Origin: VRUE01 sp963807425
GTDB lineage: Bacteria; Actinomycetota; Thermoleophilia; Solirubrobacterales; 70-9
Reading direction: 5' to 3'
NCBI GenBank assembly: GCA_963807425.1
Contig: CAWEBZ010000001.1
Location: 1 to 64,000, forward strand
DNA: 64,000 bases
Every line of letters starts with the position of its first letter. Position 1 is the first letter of the stretch. The notes beneath the pieces are model-generated. The model searched no databases, had not been told where the DNA came from, and saw only the letters and a program-made list of their open reading frames with translations. The translations under genes were made by a program, and so were the position numbers. Shown piece after piece: positions 26,794 to 35,706 of this stretch.

Positions 26794-27363
26794 TTACGCA
26801 GCGGCGGGCTCGTAGACGAAGATCCCGACGCCGTCGCCGACGACTTGCGAGTCCTTCAGCCGCAGAGACTTCTTGTTGCTGGTCTTGTCGAAGATGCGCT
26901 TGCCCTCGCCGAGCACGACTGGGAAGACCATCAGCCGCAGCTCGTCGACGAGATCGTTCTCGAGCAGCGCCTGGACCAGCTGGGCGCTGCCGTGGACGAC
27001 GATGTCGCCGTCGTGCTCCTGCTTCAGCTTCGTGACCGCCTCGGCCAGCTCTCCCTCGAGCACGGTCGAGTTGGTCCATTCCGGCTCTGTGAGGGTGGTG
27101 GAGACGACGTACTTGGGCATGCCGTTGAACTTGTCGGCGAACTCGCCTTCGCGCTCTGGCCAGGCGGCGGCGAAGCCTTCGTAGGTCACCCGCCCTAGGA
27201 GCAGCGCCTCGGCCTCATTTGTCTCATCGAGCTTGAACTGGTCGCCCTCCTCGCCGCGGGAGATCTCGAAGCTCCACCCCCCGTGCTTGAAGTCCTCGCT
27301 TCCCCCCGGGTCCTCCATGACCCCGTCGAGCGAGACGAACTCGGTGACGACGATCCTTCCCAT
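26794..27363 (-). CDS. Dihydrofolate reductase-like (RibD C-terminal domain) protein
   Basis: 189 residues. Starts GRIVVTEFVSLDGVMEDPGG, then LLLGRVTYEGFAAAWPE and GDIVVHGSAQLVQALLENDL, LRLMVFPVVLGEGKRIF. These are the NADPH-binding and core strands of the RibD C-terminal/DHFR-like family common in actinobacteria. Substrate unknown; these are not true folate reductases. Lies 24 bases after lipA on the same strand. Confidence 0.88.
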   Translation of the reverse strand: MGRIVVTEFVSLDGVMEDPGGSEDFKHGGWSFEISRGEEGDQFKLDETNEAEALLLGRVTYEGFAAAWPEREGEFADKFNGMPKYVVSTTLTEPEWTNSTVLEGELAEAVTKLKQEHDGDIVVHGSAQLVQALLENDLVDELRLMVFPVVLGEGKRIFDKTSNKKSLRLKDSQVVGDGVGIFVYEPAAA

Positions 27364-27387
27364 CGTGCCCTCCTTCGGTTTGCAGGC

Positions 27388-28359
27388 CTAGCCTGCGAGT
27401 ACCCGCTCGGGCAGGTTCTGATCGGCGTGGTAGCTGCTGCGGACCAGCGGCCCGGAGGCGACCGACTCGAAGCCGAGCTCGTAGGCGGCGCGCTCCAGCG
27501 CCTCGAACTCCTCCGGGTGCCAGTAGCGGACGACCGGCAGGTGGTTCTCGGTCGGGCGCAGGTACTGGCCCACGGTCAGCACCTGGACGCGGTGCTCGCG
27601 CAGGATCCCGAACGCCTCGACCATCTCCTCGAAGGACTCGCCGAGGCCGACCATCAGGCCGGACTTGGTGACGACGTCGGCGCCGCCCATCTCCTTCGCC
27701 ATCCGCAGCACCCGTGCCGAGCGCAGGAACTTGGAGCCTCGCCGCGCCTTCGGGTAGAGGCGGGGGACGGTCTCGACGTTGTGGTTGAAGACGTCGGGCC
27801 GCTCGTGGATCACCTTCGCGAGTGGCATCTCCTGGCCGCGGAAGTCTGGGGTGAGGATCTCGATCTTGCAGCCGGGCGCCTGCATCCGGATCGAGCGGAT
27901 CACGCCGACGAAGGCGCTCGCCCCGTAGTCGGGCAGGTCGTCGCGGTCGACCGAGGTGACGACAGCGTGGCGCAGTCCCATCTTCTTCACCTGGTTGGCG
28001 ACGCGCAGCGGCTCCAGCGGGTCGTTCCAGGTCGGCACGCCAGTCTTCACGTTGCAGAAGCCGCAGCGCCGGGTGCAGACGTCGCCGAGGATCATGAAGG
28101 TCGCGGTGCCGCGCTCCCAGCACTCGCCGACGTTGGGGCAGTTCGCCTCCTCGCAGACCGTGTGCAGGTTGTCGCTGCCGATCATCGACTTGAGGCGGCG
28201 GTAGGTGGGCCCGCCCGGCGCCGGCACCTTCAGCCAGGGCGGCTTGCGGGCGCGACGGAAAGGGACGGTGTCGGCACTTTCGGCTGCGGTGCCGCCCGGC
28301 TTGGCGCGCGAGCGGGTGACGTGGACGCGCTCGGCTGCCTCTGTGGCGGGGTCGCTCAT
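27388..28359 (-). CDS. lipA: Lipoyl synthase
   Basis: 323 residues. Radical-SAM enzyme that inserts two sulfurs into octanoyl side chains of lipoyl domains. Auxiliary cluster cysteines are in CEEANCPNVGECW, the radical-SAM triad is CTRRCGFC, and the C-terminal serine motif is RSSYHADQ. Full length for the family. The ATG overlaps the lipB stop by 4 bases, so lipB-lipA is one unit. Its products are needed by the E2 protein encoded nearby. Confidence 0.97.
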   Translation of the reverse strand: MSDPATEAAERVHVTRSRAKPGGTAAESADTVPFRRARKPPWLKVPAPGGPTYRRLKSMIGSDNLHTVCEEANCPNVGECWERGTATFMILGDVCTRRCGFCNVKTGVPTWNDPLEPLRVANQVKKMGLRHAVVTSVDRDDLPDYGASAFVGVIRSIRMQAPGCKIEILTPDFRGQEMPLAKVIHERPDVFNHNVETVPRLYPKARRGSKFLRSARVLRMAKEMGGADVVTKSGLMVGLGESFEEMVEAFGILREHRVQVLTVGQYLRPTENHLPVVRYWHPEEFEALERAAYELGFESVASGPLVRSSYHADQNLPERVLAG

Positions 28360-29093
28360 GCGACGCCGAGCCTAGCGGGGTCGAGCCCCAGCGCCTCGGG
28401 CTCGGCAGCTGAAGGGACGCGATCGTAGATCTCGGCGTAGCGCTGGGCGACGGTGTCGGCAAAGGCACTCAAGTTCTGCTCGCCCCCCAGCTCATGACTG
28501 AGCGAGGTCACGGCGCAGCCGTCGATGCCGCACGGCACGACCCACTCGAAGGGCTGCAGGTCGTTGTTGACGTTGATCGCGAGCCCGTGGGTGGTGACGC
28601 CGCGGCTGACGTGGAGGCCGATCGAGGCGATCTTCCGCGCCTCCGACGCCCCGGCCGCCGAGCCCGGCGGCTCGCCCTCGGTCCAGACGCCGGTCAGGCC
28701 CTCGATCGTCCCCACCTTCACCCCGTGCTCGGCGAGGGAGGAGATCGCCACCTGCTCCAGCCGTCGCACGTACTCGTGGACGTCGTCGCCGTAGGGCTTA
28801 AGCGAGACGATCGGGTAGGCGACCAGCTGCCCCGGCCCGTGATAGGTGACCCGGCCACCCCGGTCGGTATCGCGAACTTCGATCCCCTGCATCTCGTACC
28901 ACTCGACCCCCATCGGCAGCTCCTCGGCAGTGGAGCGGCGCCCGCGCGTGTAGACGGGCGGGTGCTCGAGCAGCAGCAGCACGTCGGGGATCGACTCCTC
29001 CTGCCGCGCCGCCTCGAGCCGGCGCTGGGCGGCGCGCGCCTCCTCGTAGGGGACCAAGCCGCAGCGGACAACCAGGATTTCGTCGCTCACCAT
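28356..29093 (-). CDS. lipB: Octanoyl-[acyl-carrier-protein]:protein octanoyltransferase
   Basis: 245 residues from the ATG at 29093. Key motifs: VLLLLEHPPVYTRGRRS, GGRVTYHGPGQLVAYPIVSL, EARKIASIGLHVSRGVTTHG with the catalytic lysine, and VVPCGIDGCAVTSL with the catalytic cysteine. It moves octanoate from acyl carrier protein to lipoyl domains, the step before LipA. An upstream in-frame extension (to 29261) lacks similarity and runs into the divergent gene, so it is not used. Confidence 0.96.
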   Translation of the reverse strand: MVSDEILVVRCGLVPYEEARAAQRRLEAARQEESIPDVLLLLEHPPVYTRGRRSTAEELPMGVEWYEMQGIEVRDTDRGGRVTYHGPGQLVAYPIVSLKPYGDDVHEYVRRLEQVAISSLAEHGVKVGTIEGLTGVWTEGEPPGSAAGASEARKIASIGLHVSRGVTTHGLAINVNNDLQPFEWVVPCGIDGCAVTSLSHELGGEQNLSAFADTVAQRYAEIYDRVPSAAEPEALGLDPARLGVA

Positions 29094-29136
29094 TGAAATC
29101 GTTGCACGGCGCCTCTCTATCCTTGGCGCCGTCCCC

Positions 29137-30747
29137 ATGGTCCAGTCGAAGGCACTAAGACCTGACTGGCTTCCGGCCGTTGCGCTCAGCTCTGCGCTTG
29201 CCGCCGCGATGCTGGCCTGGAACCCGCAGGTCGGCGACCTCGCCGCGCAGGTCTTCCGCACCGAGCTCTTCCAGCGCGGCGGCCTCTCGATCTGGAACGG
29301 CAGCTGGTACGGCGGCCACTACACGCTCACCTACAGCGTCCTCTTCCCGCCGCTTGCCTCGCTGTTGGGGCCACAGCTGGTCGGGATGGTCTCGGTGGTC
29401 TCCTCCTCTTACTTCTTCGACCGGCTGGTCCGCGACCGCTGGGGCGAGCAGGCGCGCTGGGCGACGCTCTGGTTCGCCGCAGGCGTGGTGACGCTGCTCG
29501 CCGATGGGCAGCTGACCTTCGCTCTCGGAGTCGCCTTCGGGCTCGCCTCGCTGCGCTTCCTCCAGATCGGCCGCTCGAAAACGACCCTCGTAGCCGCGGC
29601 CGCCTGCGCTCTCTCCAGCCCTGTCGCCGCCGTCTTTCTGGCCGGCGTAGTTGGCATCGGCGCCCTCGAGCGAGGCCGCCCGCTCAACCGGATCGCGATC
29701 TGGGTCGCCGCGATCTCGCTCGGCCTGATCCTCGTCCCCAACCTCGCCTTCCCCGAACCCGGCCAGTTCCCCTTCGCCTTCTCCTCCTTCGTCGCGATCC
29801 CACTCTGGTGCGGCTCGGCCCTCTACGTGACGCGGGGACTGCGGGAGGAGGAGCGGCAACTGCGCTGGGCGATCGCCGGCTACCTGCTGGTCTCGATCGC
29901 GATCTGGCTCGTGCCCAATCCGATGGGGGGCAACGCGGTCCGGCTAGGTGCCCTCTTCGGCGGCCCGGTCCTGGCCGCTGTTGTACTGGCCCGGCGGCCG
30001 CGGGTCTCTCCCTGGTTCCTCGCCCTGTTCCTGGTCGGCGGCCTCTACTGGCAGGTGACGGCGAGCGTCAGCCAGATCGCCCGCACCGTTGGCGACCCCT
30101 CCACCTCTCGCGCCTACTTCCAGCCCGCCGCGGAGTGGCTGCGCGAGCACGATGGCGCCAGCGTCCGGGTCGAGGTCCCACCGACCGCCAACCACTGGGA
30201 GTCGGCCTACCTGGCCTCGCATTTCGAGCTGGCCCGCGGCTGGTTGCGTCAGCTCGACACCACCCGAGACGACATCTTCTATGACGAGAGTCGGCTGACC
30301 AACGCCACCTACAGCAACTGGCTGCGCCAGAACGCGATCTCCTATGTTGCACTGCCCGACGCGGAGCTCGACTACTCATCGGTCGCCGAGCGGCGGCTGA
30401 TCCTGCGCGACCCGCCCTACCTCGACCTGCGCTGGAGCTCCGCCCACTGGCGGATCTATTCGGTTCGTGATGCCGAGCCGCTGGTCGAGCCGATCGGCGG
30501 CTCGGCAGCGCAGACGCTGTGGATCGGCCGCCAGGGCTTCGGCCTCGACGTCGACCGGTCAGGGGACTTTCTCGTCCGCGTCAATTTCACCCCCTACTGG
30601 TCGATCGCCCGTGGCGAGGGATGTCTCCTGCGCCGTGGGAACTGGACCGTGGCCCGCGCCTCTCGGCCCGGCGTATTGCGGGTCGCCGCCGACTTCTCGC
30701 TGGGTCGCGCTTGGAATGCCATGACCGGCGCCCGCAAGACCTGCTGA
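29137..30747 (+). CDS. Multi-pass membrane protein with C-terminal extracytoplasmic domain
   Basis: 536 residues. About nine or ten hydrophobic segments in the first 330 residues, including LPAVALSSALAAAMLAWNPQ, RLGALFGGPVLAAVVLARRP and SPWFLALFLVGGLYWQVTAS. A soluble domain of about 200 residues follows (FQPAAEWLREHDGASVRVEV, WESAYLASHFELARGW). A short extracytoplasmic loop early on (LSIWNGSWYGGHYTLTYSV) recalls GT-C glycosyltransferases and YfhO-like proteins, but no catalytic motif is certain. Diverges from lipB with 43 bases between starts. Confidence 0.72.
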   Translation: MVQSKALRPDWLPAVALSSALAAAMLAWNPQVGDLAAQVFRTELFQRGGLSIWNGSWYGGHYTLTYSVLFPPLASLLGPQLVGMVSVVSSSYFFDRLVRDRWGEQARWATLWFAAGVVTLLADGQLTFALGVAFGLASLRFLQIGRSKTTLVAAAACALSSPVAAVFLAGVVGIGALERGRPLNRIAIWVAAISLGLILVPNLAFPEPGQFPFAFSSFVAIPLWCGSALYVTRGLREEERQLRWAIAGYLLVSIAIWLVPNPMGGNAVRLGALFGGPVLAAVVLARRPRVSPWFLALFLVGGLYWQVTASVSQIARTVGDPSTSRAYFQPAAEWLREHDGASVRVEVPPTANHWESAYLASHFELARGWLRQLDTTRDDIFYDESRLTNATYSNWLRQNAISYVALPDAELDYSSVAERRLILRDPPYLDLRWSSAHWRIYSVRDAEPLVEPIGGSAAQTLWIGRQGFGLDVDRSGDFLVRVNFTPYWSIARGEGCLLRRGNWTVARASRPGVLRVAADFSLGRAWNAMTGARKTC

Positions 30748-30847
30748 GAGGGCGCGCGGTCGGCGCATATCCGCGTCCTCGGTCGCTCGCGTGCGGAGCA
30801 CGCCACGGCTCCCTGCGTCCTTGATCTGCTTGACCGCACGCCCTCTC
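30746..30847. terminator. Long inverted repeat between convergent genes
   Basis: gagagggcgcgcggtc at 30746-30761 and gaccgcacgccctctc at 30832-30847 are inverted copies with one mismatch in 16. They bracket the whole space between the stops of the membrane protein and the E2 gene. The location suits a bidirectional terminator, although there is no T-run. Confidence 0.45.
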
Positions 30848-32161
30848 CTAGAGAGCGAGAGAGAGGGGCTCCTCGAGCAGGGTGCGGATGCGGGCCAGGA
30901 ACTCGGCTGCCGGGGCGCCGTAGAGGATGCGGTGATCGCAAGCGAGGTTGACCCACATCAGGTGAGCAGTCGTCAGCTCGCCATCGCGGACCGCCGGCTG
31001 CTTCTTGATCGCGCCGACGGCGAGGATCGCCGCCTGTGGCGGATTGATCACAGCGGAGAAGACGTCGACCCCGAACATCCCCAGGTTGGAGACGGTGAAA
31101 GTGGCACCGGAGAGCTCCGGCGGCGTGACCTGCCCGTCGCGCACTTTCTGCGCCAGCTGCCGCGACTCGGTGGCGATCTGCCTCAGTCCCTTCTTGTCGG
31201 CATCGAAGACCGTAGGCACGACCAGCCCGTCCTCGGAGGAAACTGCGATCCCCACGTTGACCCGCGAGTAGAGCTCGAACCTGCCGTCTCGGTAGGCCCC
31301 GTTTGCCCGCGGGTGCTCCCGCAACGCCAGCGCACAGGCCTTGACCACCATGTCGTTGAAGGAAGGCACTACCTCGCCCTCGCTGGCAGCAGCCTTGATC
31401 TGCGCCCGCGCCTCGACCATCCGGCTCACATCGATCGCCACCTCCAGATAGAAGTGCGGCGCCGTAGCCTTCGACTCGGCCATCCGCCGGGCAATCGTGG
31501 CCTGGAGCTTCGACAGGTCCTCGTAAGACGTAGTGCCCTTGGCCGTTTCGGCCGCGGGTCCTGTCCCGGGTGATGGGGGGGCGCTGCGGGCGGGGGCGTC
31601 CTCGACCCCCCCATCACCCGCGCCACCCGCGGAAGAAACGGCCTGCTCCACATCTGCCTTGACGATCCGTCCTCCAGGCCCCGACCCGCGAAGCTTGCTC
31701 AGGTCGATGCCGCTCTCCTTCGCCAGGCGTCTGGCTATCGGCGAGGCCTTCGGACGGCCGTTCCCGTCTGGGCTGCCGTCGTGCTGCTCGACGGCCTCTT
31801 CCGCGGGTGGCGTCGTAGGGGGACCCGCCCCCGAGGAAGCTTCAGCTACCGGAGGGGGTGGGGGGTCCCCTGCGGCGACAGGACCCGCGGACTGAGCGCT
31901 CCGTCCCTCATCCCGATCTCCGCCATCCGAATCCCCGACCTTCGCAATCGGAGTCCCAATAGCCACCGTCTCACCCTCCTGCACCAAGATCTCACTCAGC
32001 GTCCCAGCAACGTCGGACTCATAGGCCATGTTCGCCTTGTCGGTCTCGATCTCCACGATCTCATCGCCCACGGCAACATCGTCCCCCACCTTCTTCAGCC
32101 ACTGCAGGATCGTCCCCTCCTCCATCGAGTCCGAGAGCCGCGGCATCACCACGTCGGCCAT
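30848..32161 (-). CDS. Dihydrolipoamide acyltransferase, E2 of a 2-oxoacid dehydrogenase complex
   Basis: 437 residues. One lipoyl domain (MPRLSDSMEEGTILQWLKKV; lipoylated lysine in EIETDKANMAYES), a Pro/Ala-rich linker, a peripheral subunit-binding domain (ASPIARRLAKESGIDLSKLR), another linker and the catalytic domain (TFTVSNLGMFGVDVFSAVIN). The active-site motif reads CDHRILYGAPAAEF; the histidine is present but Tyr replaces the common Asp of DHRxxDG. The ATG overlaps the E1beta stop. Whether the complex takes pyruvate or branched-chain oxoacids cannot be decided here. Confidence 0.92.
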   Translation of the reverse strand: MADVVMPRLSDSMEEGTILQWLKKVGDDVAVGDEIVEIETDKANMAYESDVAGTLSEILVQEGETVAIGTPIAKVGDSDGGDRDEGRSAQSAGPVAAGDPPPPPVAEASSGAGPPTTPPAEEAVEQHDGSPDGNGRPKASPIARRLAKESGIDLSKLRGSGPGGRIVKADVEQAVSSAGGAGDGGVEDAPARSAPPSPGTGPAAETAKGTTSYEDLSKLQATIARRMAESKATAPHFYLEVAIDVSRMVEARAQIKAAASEGEVVPSFNDMVVKACALALREHPRANGAYRDGRFELYSRVNVGIAVSSEDGLVVPTVFDADKKGLRQIATESRQLAQKVRDGQVTPPELSGATFTVSNLGMFGVDVFSAVINPPQAAILAVGAIKKQPAVRDGELTTAHLMWVNLACDHRILYGAPAAEFLARIRTLLEEPLSLAL

Positions 32162-33150
32162 CAGATCGATCCCTCCAGGGTCGCCAGCGCCGCCTTCACC
32201 ACGTGCTCTTCGTGGGGAATGGCCGCCTGCTCGAGCCGCTTCGAGTAGGGCATGTGCACGTCGGCGCCGGTCACTCGTTGCACCGGCGCGTCGAGGTGGT
32301 CGAAGGCCTGCTCGGTGATCAGCGCTGCCAGGTTGGCGCCGACGCCTCCGTGCGGCCAGCCTTCCTCGACGATCACGGCCCGGTTCGTCTTGCGCACCGA
32401 ATCGAGGATCGTGTCGAGGTCGAGCGGGCGCAGGGTGCGGGGGTCGATCACCTCGGCCTCGACCCCGTGCTCGTGGGAGAGAACCCGCGCTGCGTCTTCG
32501 GCGACGTAGGCCATCTTGAGGATGCCGACGATAGTCACGTCGCCGCCCTCGCGCCGAATCGCCGCTTCGCCGAAGCGCAGAATCTCGTCGCCATCGTCGG
32601 CGACCTCGCCACGGCGTCCGTAGAGGCTCTCGTGCTCGATGAAGACGACCGGGTTGTCGTCGCGGATCGCCGCCTTCAGCAGCGCCTTGCCGTCGGCCGC
32701 GGTGGAGGGGCATGCGACCAGCAGGCCCGGGACCTGGAGGAAGAGCGCCTCGAAGCTGTGCGAGTGGGTCGGGCCGAGCTGGTGCCCCCCGCCGCCCGGC
32801 ATCCGGATCACCATCGGCACCTGCGCCTGGCCGTTGAACATGTAGGGGATCGCGGCGGCGTGGTTGACGATCTGGTCCAGCGCCAGCAGCGAGAAGTTGA
32901 CCGTCATCAGCTCGACTATCGGCCGCAGCCCCGCCATCGCCGCACCGACCCCAGCGCCGACGATCGTGTTCTCGGAGATCGGCGTATCGCGCACCCGCCG
33001 CTCGCCGAACTCCTCGAGCAGCCCTTCGGTCACCTTGAAGGCTCCCTGGAAGACGCCGACGTCCTCGCCCATCACGAAGACCGCCTCGTCGCGGCGCATC
33101 TCCTCCGCCATCGCGTCGCGCAGCGCCTCTCGCATCCGCAGCGTCGCCAT
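32161..33150 (-). CDS. 2-oxoacid dehydrogenase E1 beta subunit (pyruvate dehydrogenase type)
   Basis: 329 residues. Starts TLRMREALRDAMAEEMRRDE, then VFVMGEDVGVFQGAFKVTEG, PISENTIVGAGVGAAMAGLR and MPGGGGHQLGPTHSHSFEAL, with IDPRTLRPLDLDTI and VEEGWPHGGVGANLAALI near the end. These are the family landmarks. With E1alpha it decarboxylates a 2-oxoacid using thiamine diphosphate. Overlaps both neighbours (start at the E1alpha stop, stop at the E2 start), a tight E1alpha-E1beta-E2 operon. Confidence 0.93.
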   Translation of the reverse strand: MATLRMREALRDAMAEEMRRDEAVFVMGEDVGVFQGAFKVTEGLLEEFGERRVRDTPISENTIVGAGVGAAMAGLRPIVELMTVNFSLLALDQIVNHAAAIPYMFNGQAQVPMVIRMPGGGGHQLGPTHSHSFEALFLQVPGLLVACPSTAADGKALLKAAIRDDNPVVFIEHESLYGRRGEVADDGDEILRFGEAAIRREGGDVTIVGILKMAYVAEDAARVLSHEHGVEAEVIDPRTLRPLDLDTILDSVRKTNRAVIVEEGWPHGGVGANLAALITEQAFDHLDAPVQRVTGADVHMPYSKRLEQAAIPHEEHVVKAALATLEGSI

Positions 33151-34355
33151 CAGTCTTCGACCTCCTCGACTACGGGCGAGTCCCCGCCCTCCTCGGCGAC
33201 CTCGGGCTCGACGCCCTCCTGGGCGTCGCCGTGCTCGGCCGGGTTGGGACGCGGCCCGTCCGGCTGCCCGGCGTAGGCGGCTCCGGCCTCGGCCAGCTCG
33301 CGAGCCGCCGCCGGCATGCGGTCCTCGCGCTCGCCGCGGTGCGGCTCGGGGCTGCGCTCGTCGACCGCGTACCAGCCCTCACTGTCGGTGACCGCGTAGA
33401 GGCTCTCGTAGAGGGTGTCGAGCGCCGGCTCGGGCGAGGCATCGGCGAACTCGACCGCCTCCAGCACCGTCTGCTCGGCCTTCTCACGTACCTCCTGCAC
33501 CTCGCGCTCACCCAGCACACCCGCCTCGATGCAGCGCTCGGCGAAGCTCTCGATCGGGTCCTTCTCTTGCCACTCCTCGACCTCCTCGCGCTCCCGGTAG
33601 ACCTCCGGGTCGGCGGCAGAATGACCGCGGTAGCGGTAGGTGAAGGCCTCGAGCATCGTCGGCCGCCGCTTCTCGCGGGCGAGCCGGATGCCCTCGGCGA
33701 CGCTCTCGCGCACCGCCAGCACGTCCATCCCGTCGATCCGCTCGCCAGGGATGCCGTAGCCCTCTGCCTTCTTCGAGAGGTCGGTCTGGGCCGAGTGGCG
33801 CTCGACTGAGGTGCCCATCCCGTAGTGGTTGTTCTCGACCAGGAAGAAGACGGGCAGCTTCCAGAGCGCGGCGAGGTTCATCGTCTCGCCGAAGTTGCCG
33901 GCGTTGGAGGCGCCGTCGCCGAACATGCAGACGGTGACCGCGTCCTCGCCCTTGTACTCGGAGGCAAGGGCCAGCCCGGCTGCGATCGGCAGGTTGCCGC
34001 CGACGATTCCGTAGCCGCCCATGAAGCGGTGCTCGCGGTCGAAGATGTGCATCGAGCCGCCGCGCCCGCCGCTGGTCCCGTCGACGCGGCCGAAGAGCTC
34101 CGCCATCACGTGCTTGGGCTCTGTGCCGCGGGCGATCGCGTGGCCGTGGGTGCGGTAGGTGCCGATCAGGTAGTCCTCCTCGCGCATCACCGAGGCGGTG
34201 CCGACGATCGTCGCCTCCTCGCCGATCGCGAGGTGGAGGAAGCCCCCCGCCTTGGCCCGCTGGTACTGCCGCCCCGCCTCCTCCTCGAAGCGGCGGATCA
34301 GCGCCATCTTCGCGAGCAGCTCGTAACAGGTGGAGGCGTCAGGGAGTTTGGGCAC
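33150..34355 (-). CDS. 2-oxoacid dehydrogenase E1 alpha subunit (pyruvate dehydrogenase type)
   Basis: 401 residues. Family landmarks: RRFEEEAGRQYQRAKAGGFL, GTYRTHGHAIARG, GGRGGSMHIFDREHRFMGGY, and the thiamine-diphosphate motif GDGASNAGNF ending VENN. The conserved phosphorylation-loop-like TYRYRGHSAADPEVYR is present. The usual length is about 330 residues; here about 70 extra acidic C-terminal residues (GDAQEGVEPEVAEEGGDSPV) are predicted to be disordered. The DsbA-like gene lies 9 bases upstream in the same direction. Confidence 0.93.
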   Translation of the reverse strand: MPKLPDASTCYELLAKMALIRRFEEEAGRQYQRAKAGGFLHLAIGEEATIVGTASVMREEDYLIGTYRTHGHAIARGTEPKHVMAELFGRVDGTSGGRGGSMHIFDREHRFMGGYGIVGGNLPIAAGLALASEYKGEDAVTVCMFGDGASNAGNFGETMNLAALWKLPVFFLVENNHYGMGTSVERHSAQTDLSKKAEGYGIPGERIDGMDVLAVRESVAEGIRLAREKRRPTMLEAFTYRYRGHSAADPEVYREREEVEEWQEKDPIESFAERCIEAGVLGEREVQEVREKAEQTVLEAVEFADASPEPALDTLYESLYAVTDSEGWYAVDERSPEPHRGEREDRMPAAARELAEAGAAYAGQPDGPRPNPAEHGDAQEGVEPEVAEEGGDSPVVEEVED

Positions 34356-34364
34356 GCCCTGACC

Positions 34365-34958
34365 TTAGCTCGCGGCTGAGACCGCCTCTTCCAGTTTGTC
34401 GTCGCCCCAGAAGACCTCGCCGTCGACGACGAGCGAGGGGACCCCGAACACCCCCAGCTCCGCTGCGCGGTCGGTCGCCTCGCGCAGCGCTCCCTTGACC
34501 GCTTCGGTCTCGGTCGCCTTCAGCAGCGCCCGCGGATGCAGCTCGCAGGCAGCGGCGGCAATCAGCACGTTGTCGGGGTCGGAGAGGTCGCGGCCGGCGG
34601 CGAAGGCCTGGCGGAAGCCGGCGAGGGCGAAGGAGACGGTGCGGCCGGTCTGCTTGGCGAAGGTCGCGGCCCGCATCGCGAAGAGCGTGTTGCCGGGCCA
34701 GGGCTCGGGCCAGGCGAGGGGCGGCAGCCCCTGGGCCGCGGCGCGGCGCTCGACCTCGGCTATTCCCTCGTCCCGTCCAGGCCCGTTCGCCCACGAGTCG
34801 CGGTCGAAGGTCCTGAACAGGCCGCCAAGCAGGATCGGTTGCCACTCCGGTTGCTCCAACCCCGCCTCCGTGAACAGGCCGCTGATCCGCTCCGCGGTCA
34901 GGTACGCGTAAGGCGAGCCGAGATCGAAGTAGAAGACGGGGGGGCGAGTCTCGGTCAT
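34365..34958 (-). CDS. DsbA-family oxidoreductase, 2-hydroxychromene-2-carboxylate isomerase-like
   Basis: 197 residues. Thioredoxin-fold start VFYFDLGSPYAYLTAERISG and C-terminal cis-proline region GVFGVPSLVVDGEVFWGDDK, both typical of the HCCA isomerase/DsbA kappa group. There is Ser rather than a CxxC redox pair at the active site, which fits a glutathione- or mycothiol-linked isomerase rather than a disulfide oxidase. It is the first gene of the unit leading into the E1alpha gene; the functional link is unclear. Confidence 0.85.
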   Translation of the reverse strand: MTETRPPVFYFDLGSPYAYLTAERISGLFTEAGLEQPEWQPILLGGLFRTFDRDSWANGPGRDEGIAEVERRAAAQGLPPLAWPEPWPGNTLFAMRAATFAKQTGRTVSFALAGFRQAFAAGRDLSDPDNVLIAAAACELHPRALLKATETEAVKGALREATDRAAELGVFGVPSLVVDGEVFWGDDKLEEAVSAAS

Positions 34959-35006
34959 GTCCCGACTTTATGGGGCCATGTACTCCCGGCTGGGGTGAGG
35001 TATCTC

Positions 35007-35279
35007 ATGGTAATTTCCATGTTCATGAAGAAACGCATGAAAATCAGCAAAGGCGGCCAGGTCTCGATCCCGGCGCCAATCCGCAAGCGATGGGGAACGG
35101 GCACGATCACGCTCGAGGACCAAGGCGGCCAGATCGTCATCAGGCCCGCTCCAGACGACCCGATCGCCGCCGCGGCAGGGGCGTTCGCGGGAGAAGGCCG
35201 GGGTTTGGGCCTGGAGACGATCCGCCGGGAAGAGCGCGAAGCCGAACAGGAAATCGAAGAGCGCAAGTTTGGCCTGTGA
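35007..35279 (+). CDS. AbrB/MazE-like antitoxin of a VapBC pair
   Basis: About 90 residues from the ATG at 35007, chosen because TGAGG lies a few bases upstream; ATGs at 35019 and 35025 are alternatives. KISKGGQVSIPAPIRKRWG is the swapped-hairpin AbrB DNA-binding fold, followed by GTITLEDQGGQIVIRP. The C-terminal acidic helix (RREEREAEQEIEERKFGL) would wrap the toxin. Its stop overlaps the toxin GTG, the standard antitoxin-toxin arrangement; it should repress its own promoter. Confidence 0.87.
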   Translation: MVISMFMKKRMKISKGGQVSIPAPIRKRWGTGTITLEDQGGQIVIRPAPDDPIAAAAGAFAGEGRGLGLETIRREEREAEQEIEERKFGL

Positions 35280-35695
35280 GGACGCTGCTGGACGCCAACG
35301 CGCTTGTGGCGGTCATTCTCGGAGAGCCCGCAATGGACCCGGTGCTGGGTCTTCTCCGTGAGGGCAACACCGCGATGACCACAGCGAACCTCGTTGAGGT
35401 ATATGACATCTCGACCAGGCGCGAAGGGCTTTCCGCCGGCCACGTCGCCGAAGTGGTGGAACCGCTCTTCGAGGGTGCTATCGAGCCCATCGACGTCGAC
35501 ACCAGCCTCGCTCGTCGAGCCGCCGAAATCCGCCTTGAGCACTATCACCGTGCCACCCGGGCGCTCTCGCTTGCCGACGTAATCCTCTTGGCTGCCGCTG
35601 GATCTGGAGACAGGGTCGCCAGCTCAGATACCGACGTCCTAGCCGTCGCTGCTGATCTTGACGTCGAGACGATCGAACTGCCGCCGAGCCACTGA
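35276..35695 (+). CDS. PIN-domain ribonuclease toxin, VapC-like
   Basis: 139 residues from a GTG start overlapping the antitoxin stop. PIN-domain acids: LLDANALVAVI (first Asp), NLVEVYDI (Glu), SLADVILLAAA (Asp) and SSDTDVLAVA (last Asp). VapC toxins cut tRNA or rRNA when released from the antitoxin. Converges with lpdA, 11 bases apart. Confidence 0.88.
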   Translation: MRTLLDANALVAVILGEPAMDPVLGLLREGNTAMTTANLVEVYDISTRREGLSAGHVAEVVEPLFEGAIEPIDVDTSLARRAAEIRLEHYHRATRALSLADVILLAAAGSGDRVASSDTDVLAVAADLDVETIELPPSH

Positions 35696-35706
35696 ACAGC
35701 CGCTGC

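Noticed and set aside
34536..35006. Long N-terminal extension of the AbrB-like antitoxin
   Set aside because: The upstream part is antisense to the DsbA-like gene and the AbrB fold begins only after 35007.
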